Shown here: piece by piece, positions 21,421 to 30,133 of the stretch
Layout: each line of letters opens with the position of its first letter
How positions within the stretch are numbered: position 1 is the first letter of the stretch
Assembly: GCA_017447815.1 (NCBI GenBank)
Contig: JAFSMS010000064.1
Span: 1 to 32,853, forward strand
DNA length: 32,853 nucleotides
DNA from: Bacteroidales bacterium
GTDB taxonomy: Bacteria; Bacteroidota; Bacteroidia; Bacteroidales; UBA932
Direction: 5' to 3'
Notes under the pieces: generated by a model
Database searches by the model: none
What the model was told of the DNA's origin: nothing
What the model saw: the letters and a program-made list of their open reading frames with translations, nothing else
Made by a program: the position numbers and the translations under genes

Positions 21421-22951
21421 CTTTCCGGCCGCCCCCCTCTTTCGGCCGAAGGCCATACACCTCGGCGGCCTGCCGGCGCATGTAGGCATCGGCATCCGCG
21501 AAGGTGTAGGGGATTTCGCCGTCCAGGATGGCGTTTTTCACCATTTCCTTGAGCTGGCCGATGGTGTTGCAAGGCTCGATCCCGAACAGGTCCATGATGT
21601 AGTCTCCGCTGATGGGATTTTTCCAGTTGCGGATGCTGTCCTTGGCCTCCACCTCCGCCATCTTGGCCTTCACGAGTTCGAAGTTGCGCCTGAGGCGCGT
21701 CACCTTCGCGGGGTTCTTGGAGGTGATGTCGGCATTGCAGAGGAGCATGAGGTCGTCGATATCGTTGCCGGCGTCGAAAAGGAGGCGGCGCACGGCGCTG
21801 TCGGTGACCTCGTCGTCCACCAGGGCGATGGGCCGCAGGTGCAGGTTCACCAGTTTCTGGACGTATTTCATCTTCTCGTTCAGGGGCATCTTGAGCCGGC
21901 CGAAAATCTTGGGCACCAACCGGGCGCCGGTGACTTCGTGGCCGTGGAAGGTCCAGCCCTGTCCGGGGGCGAAGCGCTTGGAGACGGGTTTGCCCACATC
22001 GTGCAGGAGGGCGGCCCAGCGGAGCCAGAGGTTCGGCTCGGTGCGGGGCGTGGCGTTGCCGTCGGCATCGTAATCGTTCAGGCGGCCTTCGGCAATGGCT
22101 TCTTTCTCAAAGCCGATGACGTTTTCCACCACCTGGAGGGTATGGGTGAAGTTCTCCTTGTGGCCTTTGCCATCGACCGTTTCCACGCCTTTGAGACGGC
22201 TCACTTCGGGGAGGAACTGCGGCAGGAGGCCGGTTTCCTCCATGAGTTCGAAGGCCATGGCGGGATGGTCCGTGAGGAGCATCTTGTTGAGTTCTTCCAC
22301 GATGCGTTCCTGCGAGAGAATCTGCAGGCGCGGGGCCATGGCTTTCATGGCCCGGAGGCTTTCGGGGACGATTTGGAAGCGGAGATCGCCGGTGGTCAGG
22401 CGGGCGGCGAAGCGGATGGCCCGGAGCATGCGCAGAGGGTCGTCGGAGTAGGTCTGCTCCGGCTCCAGCGGGGTGCGGATGATGCCGGCCGCAAGGTCGC
22501 GGATGCCGCCGAAGGGGTCCACGAGGGCGCCGTAGTCATCGGCCTGGAGGGAGAAGGCCATGGCGTTGATGGTGAAGTCCCGCCGGAGTTGGTCTTCCTC
22601 CAGGGTGCCGTCTTCCACGATGGGCTTGCGGGAATCGCGGTGGTAACTCTCCTTGCGGGCGCCCACGAACTCCACCTCCATGCCGTGATACCGCAGCATG
22701 GCCGTGCCGAAGTTCTTGAACACGCTTACCTTGGAATGGCATTTGGCGGCCACGGCCTCGGCCAGCGCAATGCCGGCGTGCTCCGTTCCGGGCTTGCTCT
22801 CCACCACGATGTCGATATCCTTGTTCGGGACGCCCAGGAAGCAGTCCCGCACATATCCGCCTATCACAAAAGCCCTGACGCCCAGTTCCCCGACCGTCTC
22901 ACTCACCAGTCTGAAGACCGGATGGTCCAGATACGCTTCTACTCTTGTCAT
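21386..22951 (-). CDS. cca: CCA-adding tRNA nucleotidyltransferase with HD domain
   Basis: The enzyme adds CCA to tRNA 3' ends. FVIGGYVRDCFLGVPNKDID carries the GG and DxD metal motifs (Asp45, Asp47); RRDFTINAMAFSL and DDPLRMLRAIRFAAR are the class II nucleotide-binding blocks. An HD domain follows with WAALLHDVGKP. The ATG at 22949-22951 is chosen because its ATGA overlaps the stop of the upstream gene; this gives 521 residues. The last residues, ADSSAGEPASE, come from the right arm of an interspersed palindrome, which also supplies the TGA. Conserved family sequence ends before this tail, near RQAAEVYGLRPKEGG. Confidence 0.94.
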   Translation of the reverse strand: MTRVEAYLDHPVFRLVSETVGELGVRAFVIGGYVRDCFLGVPNKDIDIVVESKPGTEHAGIALAEAVAAKCHSKVSVFKNFGTAMLRYHGMEVEFVGARKESYHRDSRKPIVEDGTLEEDQLRRDFTINAMAFSLQADDYGALVDPFGGIRDLAAGIIRTPLEPEQTYSDDPLRMLRAIRFAARLTTGDLRFQIVPESLRAMKAMAPRLQILSQERIVEELNKMLLTDHPAMAFELMEETGLLPQFLPEVSRLKGVETVDGKGHKENFTHTLQVVENVIGFEKEAIAEGRLNDYDADGNATPRTEPNLWLRWAALLHDVGKPVSKRFAPGQGWTFHGHEVTGARLVPKIFGRLKMPLNEKMKYVQKLVNLHLRPIALVDDEVTDSAVRRLLFDAGNDIDDLMLLCNADITSKNPAKVTRLRRNFELVKAKMAEVEAKDSIRNWKNPISGDYIMDLFGIEPCNTIGQLKEMVKNAILDGEIPYTFADADAYMRRQAAEVYGLRPKEGGGRKADSSAGEPASE

Positions 22952-23349
22952 ATCATCTCTTCCCACAAAGGGGCCTTGTCCATGAACTGCCAGCCATCGG
23001 CCTGCCTCCGGAAGATAAAGGTCTTGGTCCCGTTGGTAATCACTATGTACTTCACTTCCAACTCATTGCAGTACCTTATAGCCTGGTCCACCACCTCCTG
23101 GTCCAGCGTCACTTCGGGACGCTTGCATTCCACCAGCATCAGGGGCCTGGCCATGCGGTCGTACACCACGATATCGGCCCGATACTCCTTGGCACCATGC
23201 TTGAAGGCCACTTCCGACCCCATCATGTGCTCGGGCACGTGCATTCCCTCATGCAGCACGGAAATAAACCATTGCCGTACTGCCTCCTCGGGCGTATTCC
23301 GCACACTCTTGCGCCGCAGCGGATCCCAGATATATTCGCTTGAAACCAT
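22948..23349 (-). CDS. HsdR_N-domain small protein (PD-(D/E)xK fold)
   Basis: Starting at the ATG at 23347-23349, the 133-residue protein matches the N-terminal nuclease-fold domain of type I restriction R subunits, present here alone. NTPEEAVRQWFISVLHEG is followed by the core YRADIVVYDRMARPLMLVEC and KRPE, which has the spaced Asp and Glu-x-Lys of PD-(D/E)xK nucleases. YCNELEVKYIVITNGTKTFI completes the fold. The frame is open for 52 codons further upstream, but that part overlaps the APH-like gene and is not family-like. No HsdM, HsdS or helicase domain is near. Such stand-alone proteins recur beside DNA-replication or tRNA genes in Bacteroidota. It is translationally coupled to cca. Function unknown. 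Confidence 0.82.
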   Translation of the reverse strand: MVSSEYIWDPLRRKSVRNTPEEAVRQWFISVLHEGMHVPEHMMGSEVAFKHGAKEYRADIVVYDRMARPLMLVECKRPEVTLDQEVVDQAIRYCNELEVKYIVITNGTKTFIFRRQADGWQFMDKAPLWEEMI

Positions 23350-23362
23350 TTCAACGCCAAAA

Positions 23363-24238
23363 CTAGAAAAATCCGGGGGCCTTCCCGTCCAGGAAAGCCT
23401 GGACCAGCCCTTCCGTCCTGGGGTTGGGATCCCCTTGTCCATTGTGGCGTTTGCAGACGCCAAAGGCATATTTGAGAGCGGTGAACTTAAGCAGTTTCTT
23501 CTCAAAGACGCGCTGCTCCTCCGGGGTCTGAATGCCGCAATAGGACTTTAGCAAGAGATTCCAGTGTTTCCGGAACGTCTCGCTGTCAAGATGGAACAGC
23601 TGGTCCATATACTCGGAGGGGATATAATAGGCCAGGTAAAAATTCATGGACAAGTCCCATTCCGGAGCGCCATAAGAGAAGTCTCCCAGGTCTATCCAGT
23701 AATCTTTCTCCCCGTTGGTGATGATATTGCCGATATGGAAGTCTCCATGCAGGCAGGTCTTGGGGGAAGGAATGCTCTTCAAGGCTTCCAGAAGCCGCGC
23801 GCGGAGCGGCTCAGAGATGCAGGTGGATTTCTCTATCCAGGGGCGGATGACTTCCTTCATGTCGGGGAAGACCTCCGTATTGGCCGGCGTTGCATGCAAC
23901 TGTTTGCCCAGCAGGGCAAATTTGCGGGTCAGGGGTTCCAGCTGCTCCGGCTCCTGTGAAATGATACGGGTGAAAGAACGCTTGTTGGCTATCACTTCAT
24001 ATTCGGCACCGAAGCGCTCACCGTCCGTCACCAAACGGATAGGCCTGGGGCAAGGGATGCCGGCGTCATAAACCGCCTTGGATATCCTGAACTCGCGTTC
24101 AACTGTCTCCGAGCCCAGACCATAAAGAAACATTTTGGCCAAGGCGCTGCCATCCTTCCGGGTATAAGTGAGGGCCTGACCGCCCTCCCCGCTCTGAACA
24201 TAATCTTCCAGGCTGATTCTCTTATAATCTGTTATCAT
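23363..24238 (-). CDS. Aminoglycoside phosphotransferase-like (APH) kinase
   Basis: The 291-residue protein has the APH/choline-kinase fold. A Gly-rich start (SGEGGQALTYTRKDG) precedes the catalytic loop CLHGDFHIGNIITN (Asp and Asn) and the metal-binding WIDLGDFSYG. It resembles the TIGR02172-type family of uncharacterised small-molecule kinases. No antibiotic-resistance role is implied; most members act on unknown metabolites. It ends 13 bases before the HsdR_N gene and could be the first gene of a short unit with that gene and cca. A TAAATTTG box lies upstream. Confidence 0.85.
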   Translation of the reverse strand: MITDYKRISLEDYVQSGEGGQALTYTRKDGSALAKMFLYGLGSETVEREFRISKAVYDAGIPCPRPIRLVTDGERFGAEYEVIANKRSFTRIISQEPEQLEPLTRKFALLGKQLHATPANTEVFPDMKEVIRPWIEKSTCISEPLRARLLEALKSIPSPKTCLHGDFHIGNIITNGEKDYWIDLGDFSYGAPEWDLSMNFYLAYYIPSEYMDQLFHLDSETFRKHWNLLLKSYCGIQTPEEQRVFEKKLLKFTALKYAFGVCKRHNGQGDPNPRTEGLVQAFLDGKAPGFF

Positions 24239-24272
24239 TGAAAAATTGTTTTACTAACACAGCTTTACGTGG

Positions 24273-24280
24273 CAAATTTA
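24273..24280 (-). promoter_or_regulatory. Possible -7 box (TAAATTTG) for the APH-like gene
   Basis: TAAATTTG on the minus strand fits TAnnTTTG and lies 34 bases before the start codon. No clear -33 box is visible. Confidence 0.45.
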
Positions 24281-24314
24281 CGAAAAAGAGCGGTTTTGGA
24301 AAAAAGTTTTTTCG

Positions 24315-24322
24315 TACCTTTG
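24315..24322 (+). promoter_or_regulatory. -7 box (TACCTTTG) for the S9 peptidase gene
   Basis: TACCTTTG ends only six bases before the ATG at 24329. A TTTTGG lies about 16 bases upstream, shorter than the usual 19-20. If used, transcription would begin at or next to the start codon, producing a leaderless or nearly leaderless mRNA. Confidence 0.5.
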
Positions 24323-24328
24323 ATGGTC

Positions 24329-26350
24329 ATGAAAGCAAAGCATCTTTTCCTAACGCTGGGGCTGCTGGTGACGGCCCTGGCGTCCGGCATGGCCCAAAGC
24401 CGGCTGCAGCCCATTCCGGTAAGCTATAAATGGCTCAGCAACAAGGAGGTGGCCTTCACCATGGACGGCACTTACACGGACGCCGACGGCTTTGTCCTCA
24501 AGGCCGGCCGCCAGGTGACCCGCACCGAAGGGGTGAACGCTCCCGAAAAATTCGCCGATTTCCCCATCAAGCCGGAGGGGGCCGTCAATCTCACCTACAG
24601 CCCCGACTCCACCCGCCTGGCATTCACGCGGGAGAACGACCTCTGGGTGGTGGATATCGAAAGCGGGAAGGAAACCCGCCTTACCTTCGACGGGGCCGAA
24701 ACCGTCATGAACGGCTATGCCAGCTGGGTCTATTACGAGGAAATTTTCGGCCGCCCGTCCCGATACCGCGCCTTCTGGTGGAGCCCCGACAGCCGGACCC
24801 TGGCCTTCTACCGCTTCGATGACACCCAGGTGCCCATGTTTCCCATCTACTCGCCCTTCGGCCAGGACGGAACGCTCCGACGCACCCGCTATCCCAAGGC
24901 CGGAGAGCGCAATCCGGAGGTGAAAATCGGCTTTGTACCGGCCCGGGGCGGCGATATTGTCTGGGCCGATTTCGACCCCGCCCAGGACCAGTACTTCGGC
25001 ATCCCGTTCTGGAGCGCCGACAGCCGCACGTTCTACGTGGCCCGGGAGCCCCGCATCCAGAATACGCTGGACCTGTATGCCGTGAATCCGGCCGACGGCA
25101 GCAAGAAGGCCATCTACCACGAAGAGGTGCCCACCTGGCTGGACTGGATCGACGGCATGCTCTTCAGCGACAAGGGTTTATACATGGTGCGCAGTTTCGA
25201 GAGCGGCTGGCAGCAGATTTATTTCCTGAGTTATGACGGAACCCGGCTCCACCGCCTCACCGACGGCCCCAACTGGCGCGTGTCCCTGGTAAGGGCCGAC
25301 AAAGACGGCAGCGTCTATTTCATCGCCGAGCGAGACTCCCACGTGCGGAAGGCCCTGTACAAGGTTTCGCCAAAGGGGCAGATCACCGCGCTCACCGACC
25401 CGTCACTGGACGTTTCCGGGGTGAAATTCTCCCCGGACGGCAAGCACTTCGTCTGCATGCTTTCCAACCTGAAAACCCCGCCGCAGATTCGTCTCTACGG
25501 AGGAAAAAAGCCTTACACCGTCGCTGCCATTGAGCCGGCGGAAGGGCCTCAGGGAGAATTGGTAAGCATCACCGTGGACGGATTGGAACTCCCCGGCGTC
25601 ATCTACTATCCCAAGAACTTCGACCCGGCCCGGAAATACCCTGTCCACGTGGACATCTACGGCGGTCCCGACACCCCTCTGGTGAACGACCGCTGGGTTT
25701 CGCCGGCCCGTTACGGCTGGTACTACGAAAAAGGCATCATCGAACTCATCGCCGACTGCCGTGCCGCCGGTCACAACGGCCGGGCCGGCACCGACGCCAT
25801 CTACAAGCGCCTGGGCACGGTGGAAGTGGCCGACTTTGTCGAATGGGCCAAGTGGCTCCGGAGCCAGCCCTATGTACAGGCCGACAAAATCGGCGTGGAA
25901 GGCTTCAGTTTCGGCGGCACCATGACCACGCTGCTGGTGGCAACGGCCTCCGAATACTACCCCTACGGCATTGCCGGCGGCGGCGTGTACGACTGGATGC
26001 TCTATGACAGCCATTACACGGAGCGCTTCATGTCCACCCCGCAGGACAATCCCGAAGGCTATGCCAACACGGCGGTGGTGCATCGCGTGGGCGCTTATCC
26101 CGCCAAGGCCGGCAAGGCCGACGGCTCCGTGATGCTCAAACTCACCCACGGAACGGGAGACGACAATGTCCATTTCCAGAACACCCTGCAACTGATCGAC
26201 GTGCTGCACCGCCAGGGCTCCGGCTTCGAGTTCATGATTTACCCCGACGGCATGCACGGCTACCGCGGTTACCAGGGCAGCCATTTCCAGCATGAGAACA
26301 ACGCATTCTGGGAGAAGTACTTGCTGACCCCGGGAACGGACAAGCGATAG
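24329..26350 (+). CDS. Dipeptidyl peptidase IV family serine peptidase (S9B)
   Basis: The start MKAKHLFLTLGLLVTALASG begins a signal peptide, with likely cleavage after GMA. Upstream codons in the same frame lie in the promoter and are excluded, leaving 673 residues. An N-terminal beta-propeller includes the substrate-gripping Glu pair in WVYYEEIFGR. The C-terminal alpha/beta hydrolase carries the nucleophile Ser in GVEGFSFGGTMTT, Asp in GTGDDNVH and His in PDGMHGYRG. DPP IV enzymes release X-Pro or X-Ala dipeptides from peptide N-termini in the periplasm, supporting peptide use. The triad order and spacing look intact. Its right neighbour begins 34 bases later. Confidence 0.93.
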   Translation: MKAKHLFLTLGLLVTALASGMAQSRLQPIPVSYKWLSNKEVAFTMDGTYTDADGFVLKAGRQVTRTEGVNAPEKFADFPIKPEGAVNLTYSPDSTRLAFTRENDLWVVDIESGKETRLTFDGAETVMNGYASWVYYEEIFGRPSRYRAFWWSPDSRTLAFYRFDDTQVPMFPIYSPFGQDGTLRRTRYPKAGERNPEVKIGFVPARGGDIVWADFDPAQDQYFGIPFWSADSRTFYVAREPRIQNTLDLYAVNPADGSKKAIYHEEVPTWLDWIDGMLFSDKGLYMVRSFESGWQQIYFLSYDGTRLHRLTDGPNWRVSLVRADKDGSVYFIAERDSHVRKALYKVSPKGQITALTDPSLDVSGVKFSPDGKHFVCMLSNLKTPPQIRLYGGKKPYTVAAIEPAEGPQGELVSITVDGLELPGVIYYPKNFDPARKYPVHVDIYGGPDTPLVNDRWVSPARYGWYYEKGIIELIADCRAAGHNGRAGTDAIYKRLGTVEVADFVEWAKWLRSQPYVQADKIGVEGFSFGGTMTTLLVATASEYYPYGIAGGGVYDWMLYDSHYTERFMSTPQDNPEGYANTAVVHRVGAYPAKAGKADGSVMLKLTHGTGDDNVHFQNTLQLIDVLHRQGSGFEFMIYPDGMHGYRGYQGSHFQHENNAFWEKYLLTPGTDKR

Positions 26351-26368
26351 GAATTTCGAAGAAATTAC

Positions 26369-26376
26369 TATCTTTG
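26369..26376 (+). promoter_or_regulatory. -7 box (TATCTTTG) for the HAMP-protein/trkH unit
   Basis: TATCTTTG ends eight bases before the ATG at 26385, again implying a very short or absent leader. No convincing -33 element is seen. Confidence 0.5.
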
Positions 26377-26384
26377 CACTTGCT

Positions 26385-27212
26385 ATGCTTGCGAAACTCA
26401 GAAACTGGTTGCAGGAATTCCGCCTGTCCATGAAGATGAAGCTGACGCTCTCTCTCAGCGCCATCGCGGTGGTCCTGCTCATGTCCAGCATCATCTCGAT
26501 CCTGGAATACCGGCGCATGTCCAATTACGTGTCGGATATGATTGCCGACGATATCCGCAACATCCATGTCACCCAGCAGCTTGTGAATGCGGTGGACACC
26601 TACAACCTGGAATTGCTGGCCGTCATCGGGGACGACAACCTGTCCACCCTGCCGGATTTCGACCGTTCGGCTTTCATGGACCACTGCGACTCCCTCCGGG
26701 CTTCGTTCGGCTCGGGTGAAACCCTCCCCCTGGCCGATTCGGTCATCTACGCCTATTCGGCCTACATGCTGGCCTCCATGGAACTGGAAGACGTCCTCCA
26801 GTCGGATTTCATCAATACGCGGGACTGGTATTTCGAGCGCCTGCAGCCCCTTTTCGGGCGCATGAGAGGCTATCTGGACCGGCTCAGCAGCACCATGTAC
26901 CAGGAACTGGAGCAGAACTCCAAGGACTTTGACAGCGGCTTCTCCCGCAGCATCATCCCCGGCATCGTGGCCGTGGCGGTGGGCATCCTCCTGGTGTTCC
27001 TGCTGCTGTTCTTCATTCTGGTGTACTACGTGAAGCCCATCTACGGCATCCTCCATCACCTGCAGGATTTCATCGCCTACCGCCGCCGATACACCTATAC
27101 CTTCGACGGCAACGACCAGCTCACGGAAGTGAACGGCGCCATCACGGACCTCACGGAAGAGAACCGCCAACTGCGCCGCCGCATACAGGATCTCAAGGAC
27201 AGACAAGAATGA
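26385..27212 (+). CDS. Membrane sensor-like protein with HAMP/coiled-coil tail
   Basis: The 275-residue protein has a topology like the input half of chemoreceptors. A short cytoplasmic start is followed by membrane helix 1 (about 19-40), an extracytoplasmic helical domain of about 145 residues (43-188), membrane helix 2 (about 190-215), then a HAMP-like linker (VKPIYGILHHLQDF) and a coiled-coil ending (LTEENRQLRRRIQDLKDRQE). There is no kinase, methyl-accepting or cyclase output domain. Its last four bases overlap the start of trkH. The simplest inference is that it senses a periplasmic or membrane signal and acts on, or is made in fixed ratio with, the potassium channel. Families of this kind are usually left as hypothetical. 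Confidence 0.75.
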   Translation: MLAKLRNWLQEFRLSMKMKLTLSLSAIAVVLLMSSIISILEYRRMSNYVSDMIADDIRNIHVTQQLVNAVDTYNLELLAVIGDDNLSTLPDFDRSAFMDHCDSLRASFGSGETLPLADSVIYAYSAYMLASMELEDVLQSDFINTRDWYFERLQPLFGRMRGYLDRLSSTMYQELEQNSKDFDSGFSRSIIPGIVAVAVGILLVFLLLFFILVYYVKPIYGILHHLQDFIAYRRRYTYTFDGNDQLTEVNGAITDLTEENRQLRRRIQDLKDRQE

Positions 27213-28660
27213 ACCTGAAGGTCATATCCAGGAACGTGGGTGTGGCACTCCTCGTGAGCGCCCTGTTCATGCTGCTGTCGGTGTTCGTCTCCCTGATGGA
27301 CGGCGGAGACACCGCCCTGGCCCCGCTCCTGATCAGTTTCACCATCACCTTCATCTTCGGCATCTTCCCCTTCTTCTTCGTGCGGAAAACCCGGCAGATT
27401 TCCCTGAAGGACGGATACATGATCATCTTCCTGTCCTGGCTGCTGTCCTTCATCTTCGGCATGCTGCCCTATGCCCTCTGGGGCGGGCCCTTCACCCTTG
27501 CAAACGCCTGGTTTGAAAGCGTTTCCGGCTTCACGACCACCGGGGCCACCATCCTGGAAGAGGTGGAAGTCCTGCCGCGCAGCCTCCTTTTCTGGCGCTC
27601 GTCCACCCACTTCATCGGCGGTTTGGGAGTCGTGGTGTTCCTCCTGCTGATCATTCCCAACTCGTCGCCGGTGCGCCTTCGGCTCACCAATATGGAACTC
27701 AGTTCCCTCTCCCGGGACGACTACCGCAGCCGCGCCAACAAGACGGTTTACATTTTCGCCTACGTGTATCTGGGCATCTGCGCCGCCGCCTTCCTCTGCT
27801 ATCTCCTGGCCGGAATGCCGGTCTTCGATGCGGTCTGCCACGCCTTCAGCGTCTGCGCCACGGGCGGCTTCTCCAGCCGGACGGCCAGCATCGGGGCCTT
27901 CGGCTCACCCGCCATCAGCATCATCACCATCGTGTTCATGTTCCTGGCCTCCATCCATTTCGGCCTCATTTTCATGGCCCTGGTGAACCGGAGCGCCCGT
28001 CCCCTGCACAACCCTGTGCTGCGCTTTTATTGCACCGGCCTGGCGGTGGTGGCCATCATCACGTCCATGAGCCTCAAACTGGAGGGCATCGACAGCAGTT
28101 GGGGCAGTGCCTTCCTGGACGGCACGTTCCATGTGGTCAGTTACGCTTCCACGTCGGGCTTCGCCATCAGCGACAACGCCTCCTGGCCCATGCTCCCCTG
28201 CTTCATGCTCATTCTCGTGAGCCTGATCTGCGGCTGCGCCGGGTCCACCACCGGCGGTATCAAGGTCGATCGCGTGATGGTGCTGTTCAAGGCCATCCAC
28301 ATGCAGATTCTCAAGACGCTGTACCCGTCCTCCATCTTCGAGGTGCGGGTGGGCCGACGCATCCTGCACGACGAGGAAGTCTATCCCCATGTGCTCTATA
28401 TCGCCATGTATTTCATGCTCCTGGGTCTGTCGGCCATCATCATCCTGCTGCTGGGAGACCCTTACGGACACGCGCTCACCGGCTCGGTGGCCACCCTGGG
28501 CAACGTGGGGCCCAGCATCGGCACCATCGGCAGCATGGGCAATTTCAACATGGAGCCGATTCCCATCAAATTCGTGTACACCCTGAACATGTTCATGGGC
28601 CGCGTGGAGATTTACCCGGTGTTCGCCGTCTTCTCCAGCATCCTTAACCGGAAGTATTGA
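27209..28660 (+). CDS. trkH: TrkH-type potassium uptake protein
   Basis: The 483-residue transporter has four selectivity-filter loops: SGFTTTGAT (106-114), CATGGFS (216-222), STSGF (314-318) and TLGNVGPS (429-436), each ending a pore half-helix between membrane segments. GSTTGGIK (345-352) is the intramembrane gate motif. TrkH works with the cytoplasmic NAD-binding subunit TrkA, which is not in this window. Instead the upstream partner is the HAMP-type membrane protein, whose gene overlaps by ATGA. Length and topology are normal. Confidence 0.94.
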   Translation: MNLKVISRNVGVALLVSALFMLLSVFVSLMDGGDTALAPLLISFTITFIFGIFPFFFVRKTRQISLKDGYMIIFLSWLLSFIFGMLPYALWGGPFTLANAWFESVSGFTTTGATILEEVEVLPRSLLFWRSSTHFIGGLGVVVFLLLIIPNSSPVRLRLTNMELSSLSRDDYRSRANKTVYIFAYVYLGICAAAFLCYLLAGMPVFDAVCHAFSVCATGGFSSRTASIGAFGSPAISIITIVFMFLASIHFGLIFMALVNRSARPLHNPVLRFYCTGLAVVAIITSMSLKLEGIDSSWGSAFLDGTFHVVSYASTSGFAISDNASWPMLPCFMLILVSLICGCAGSTTGGIKVDRVMVLFKAIHMQILKTLYPSSIFEVRVGRRILHDEEVYPHVLYIAMYFMLLGLSAIIILLLGDPYGHALTGSVATLGNVGPSIGTIGSMGNFNMEPIPIKFVYTLNMFMGRVEIYPVFAVFSSILNRKY

Positions 28661-28661
28661 A

Positions 28662-30059
28662 ATGACTTCCCGGGCCGATTTCCTATACGACTGTTTCCTG
28701 CGCCGCTTCCCCTACGAACCGACGTCCTGCCAGGACACGCTCCTGCGGGCCGTCGCCACCTTCCTCACCTCCGACGACGGTGACATCCTGGTGGTGAACG
28801 GCTATGCCGGAACGGGCAAGACCACGGCCGTCGCATCGGTGGTCGGCGCCCTCAAGGACCTGGAAATCAACTCCATCCTGCTGGCTCCTACAGGACGGTC
28901 GGCCAAGGTGCTTTCGCAATACGCCGGGCAGGCGGCATCCACCATCCACAAGCACATCTACCGGCAGAAATCCATCGGGGCCGACGGCTTCGGCCAGTTC
29001 TCCCTCTCCTACAACAAGGCGCGCAACACGCTCTTCATCGTGGACGAAGTATCCCTCATCGGAGTGGGCTCGGAGGGCAACTTCGGCTCGGGCAACCTCC
29101 TGGAAGACCTCGTCGATTTCGTGCGCTCGGGGGCCGACTGCCGCCTCATCCTCATCGGCGACGCCGCACAGCTCCCGCCGGTGGGCCTGGACGCTTCCCC
29201 CGCCCTCTCCCCGGCCTTCATGGACGGCTTCGGCGGGGTGCAGTACGTCACCATGACCACCGTGGTCCGCCAGGGGGCCGATTCCGGAATCCTCCTCAAT
29301 GCCACGCATTTGCGTTCCATGCTGCCCTACGGCGGAGAAGCCCTGGGCCTGACGCCGGCCCCGGATGTGGAGCGCATCACCGGCGGCGAACTCCTGGAAA
29401 CCCTTTCGGACGCCTACGGCCGTTATGGCGAAGACGAAGTGGTGGTCCTCTGCCGCTCCAACAAGCGGGCGGGCCGATACAACGCCGGCATCCGCGCCTC
29501 GGTCCTTTTCCACGAGGAGCGGCTGGTGCGCGGAGAACGGCTGATGATCGTGAAAAACCACTACCTGGAAGGGCTGGAAGGGACGGATTACATCGCCAAC
29601 GGCGACATGGCCAAACTGGTGTGGATCAGGCACTTCGAAGAGCGCTACGGCCTTCATTTCGCCGACGCCTGCCTCTCCCTCCCGGACTACAACGACCAGG
29701 AGGTGGAGATGAAGGTGCTCCTGGACACGCTGGAGTCGGATGCGCCCTCCCTTCCGTACGAACAGTCGCAGGCCCTGTACCAGGGCGTATCGGCCGACTA
29801 TGCCCATCTTACCACCAAGAGAAAGCGCTACGAGGCGGTCCGGGAGGATCCTTTCTTCAACGCGCTGCAAATCAAGTATGCACACGCCATCACCTGCCAC
29901 AAGGCGCAGGGCGGACAGTGGCGCTGCGTTTTTATCGACAATCCTTTTTGGCAGGAAGTTTTGCAAGATGAAGACATAAAATGGCTCTATACGGCACTGA
30001 CGCGAGCTATTGAGAAGGTCTATCTGGTAAATTTTAGAGAACTTGAATTCAATAAGTAA
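28662..30059 (+). CDS. RecD-like ATP-dependent DNA helicase (SF1)
   Basis: The 465-residue protein begins one base after the trkH stop codon. Motifs in order are Walker A NGYAGTGKTT (46-55), motif Ia LLAPTGRSAKVL, Walker B LFIVDEVSLIG, motif III LIGDAAQLPPVG, and the C-terminal UvrD-like block AITCHKAQGGQW and LYTALTRAIEKVYLV. It lacks RecD's N-terminal extension and is the short stand-alone form common in Bacteroidota, where AAA_30-type helicases are annotated. A role in DNA repair or replication is inferred. Proximity to trkH suggests co-transcription only. Confidence 0.9.
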   Translation: MTSRADFLYDCFLRRFPYEPTSCQDTLLRAVATFLTSDDGDILVVNGYAGTGKTTAVASVVGALKDLEINSILLAPTGRSAKVLSQYAGQAASTIHKHIYRQKSIGADGFGQFSLSYNKARNTLFIVDEVSLIGVGSEGNFGSGNLLEDLVDFVRSGADCRLILIGDAAQLPPVGLDASPALSPAFMDGFGGVQYVTMTTVVRQGADSGILLNATHLRSMLPYGGEALGLTPAPDVERITGGELLETLSDAYGRYGEDEVVVLCRSNKRAGRYNAGIRASVLFHEERLVRGERLMIVKNHYLEGLEGTDYIANGDMAKLVWIRHFEERYGLHFADACLSLPDYNDQEVEMKVLLDTLESDAPSLPYEQSQALYQGVSADYAHLTTKRKRYEAVREDPFFNALQIKYAHAITCHKAQGGQWRCVFIDNPFWQEVLQDEDIKWLYTALTRAIEKVYLVNFRELEFNK

Positions 30060-30077
30060 ATTCTTTTACAAAACCCC

Positions 30078-30108
30078 TTGTAAATAAGGAGTATTTTTAT
30101 TATATTTG
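30078..30108 (+). promoter_or_regulatory. Promoter of the ROK gene
   Basis: TTG (30078-30080), 20 bases, then TATATTTG (30101-30108), a near-ideal Bacteroidota promoter. The leader to the ATG at 30134 is about 20 bases. Confidence 0.75.
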
Positions 30109-30133
30109 CCGACAATCATCATTTTGCGAAACT

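Noticed and set aside
22948-23349. Type I restriction-modification system
   Set aside because: Only a short HsdR_N-like domain is present, with no methylase, specificity or motor gene nearby.
21839-23551. A 570-codon open frame on the plus strand
   Set aside because: It is antisense to cca and the HsdR_N gene, both of which have strong family motifs; GC-rich DNA often leaves such long shadow frames, and its translation has no recognisable domain.
23363-24238. Aminoglycoside resistance gene
   Set aside because: The kinase fold is shared, but the sequence resembles uncharacterised APH-like families and has no resistance context.
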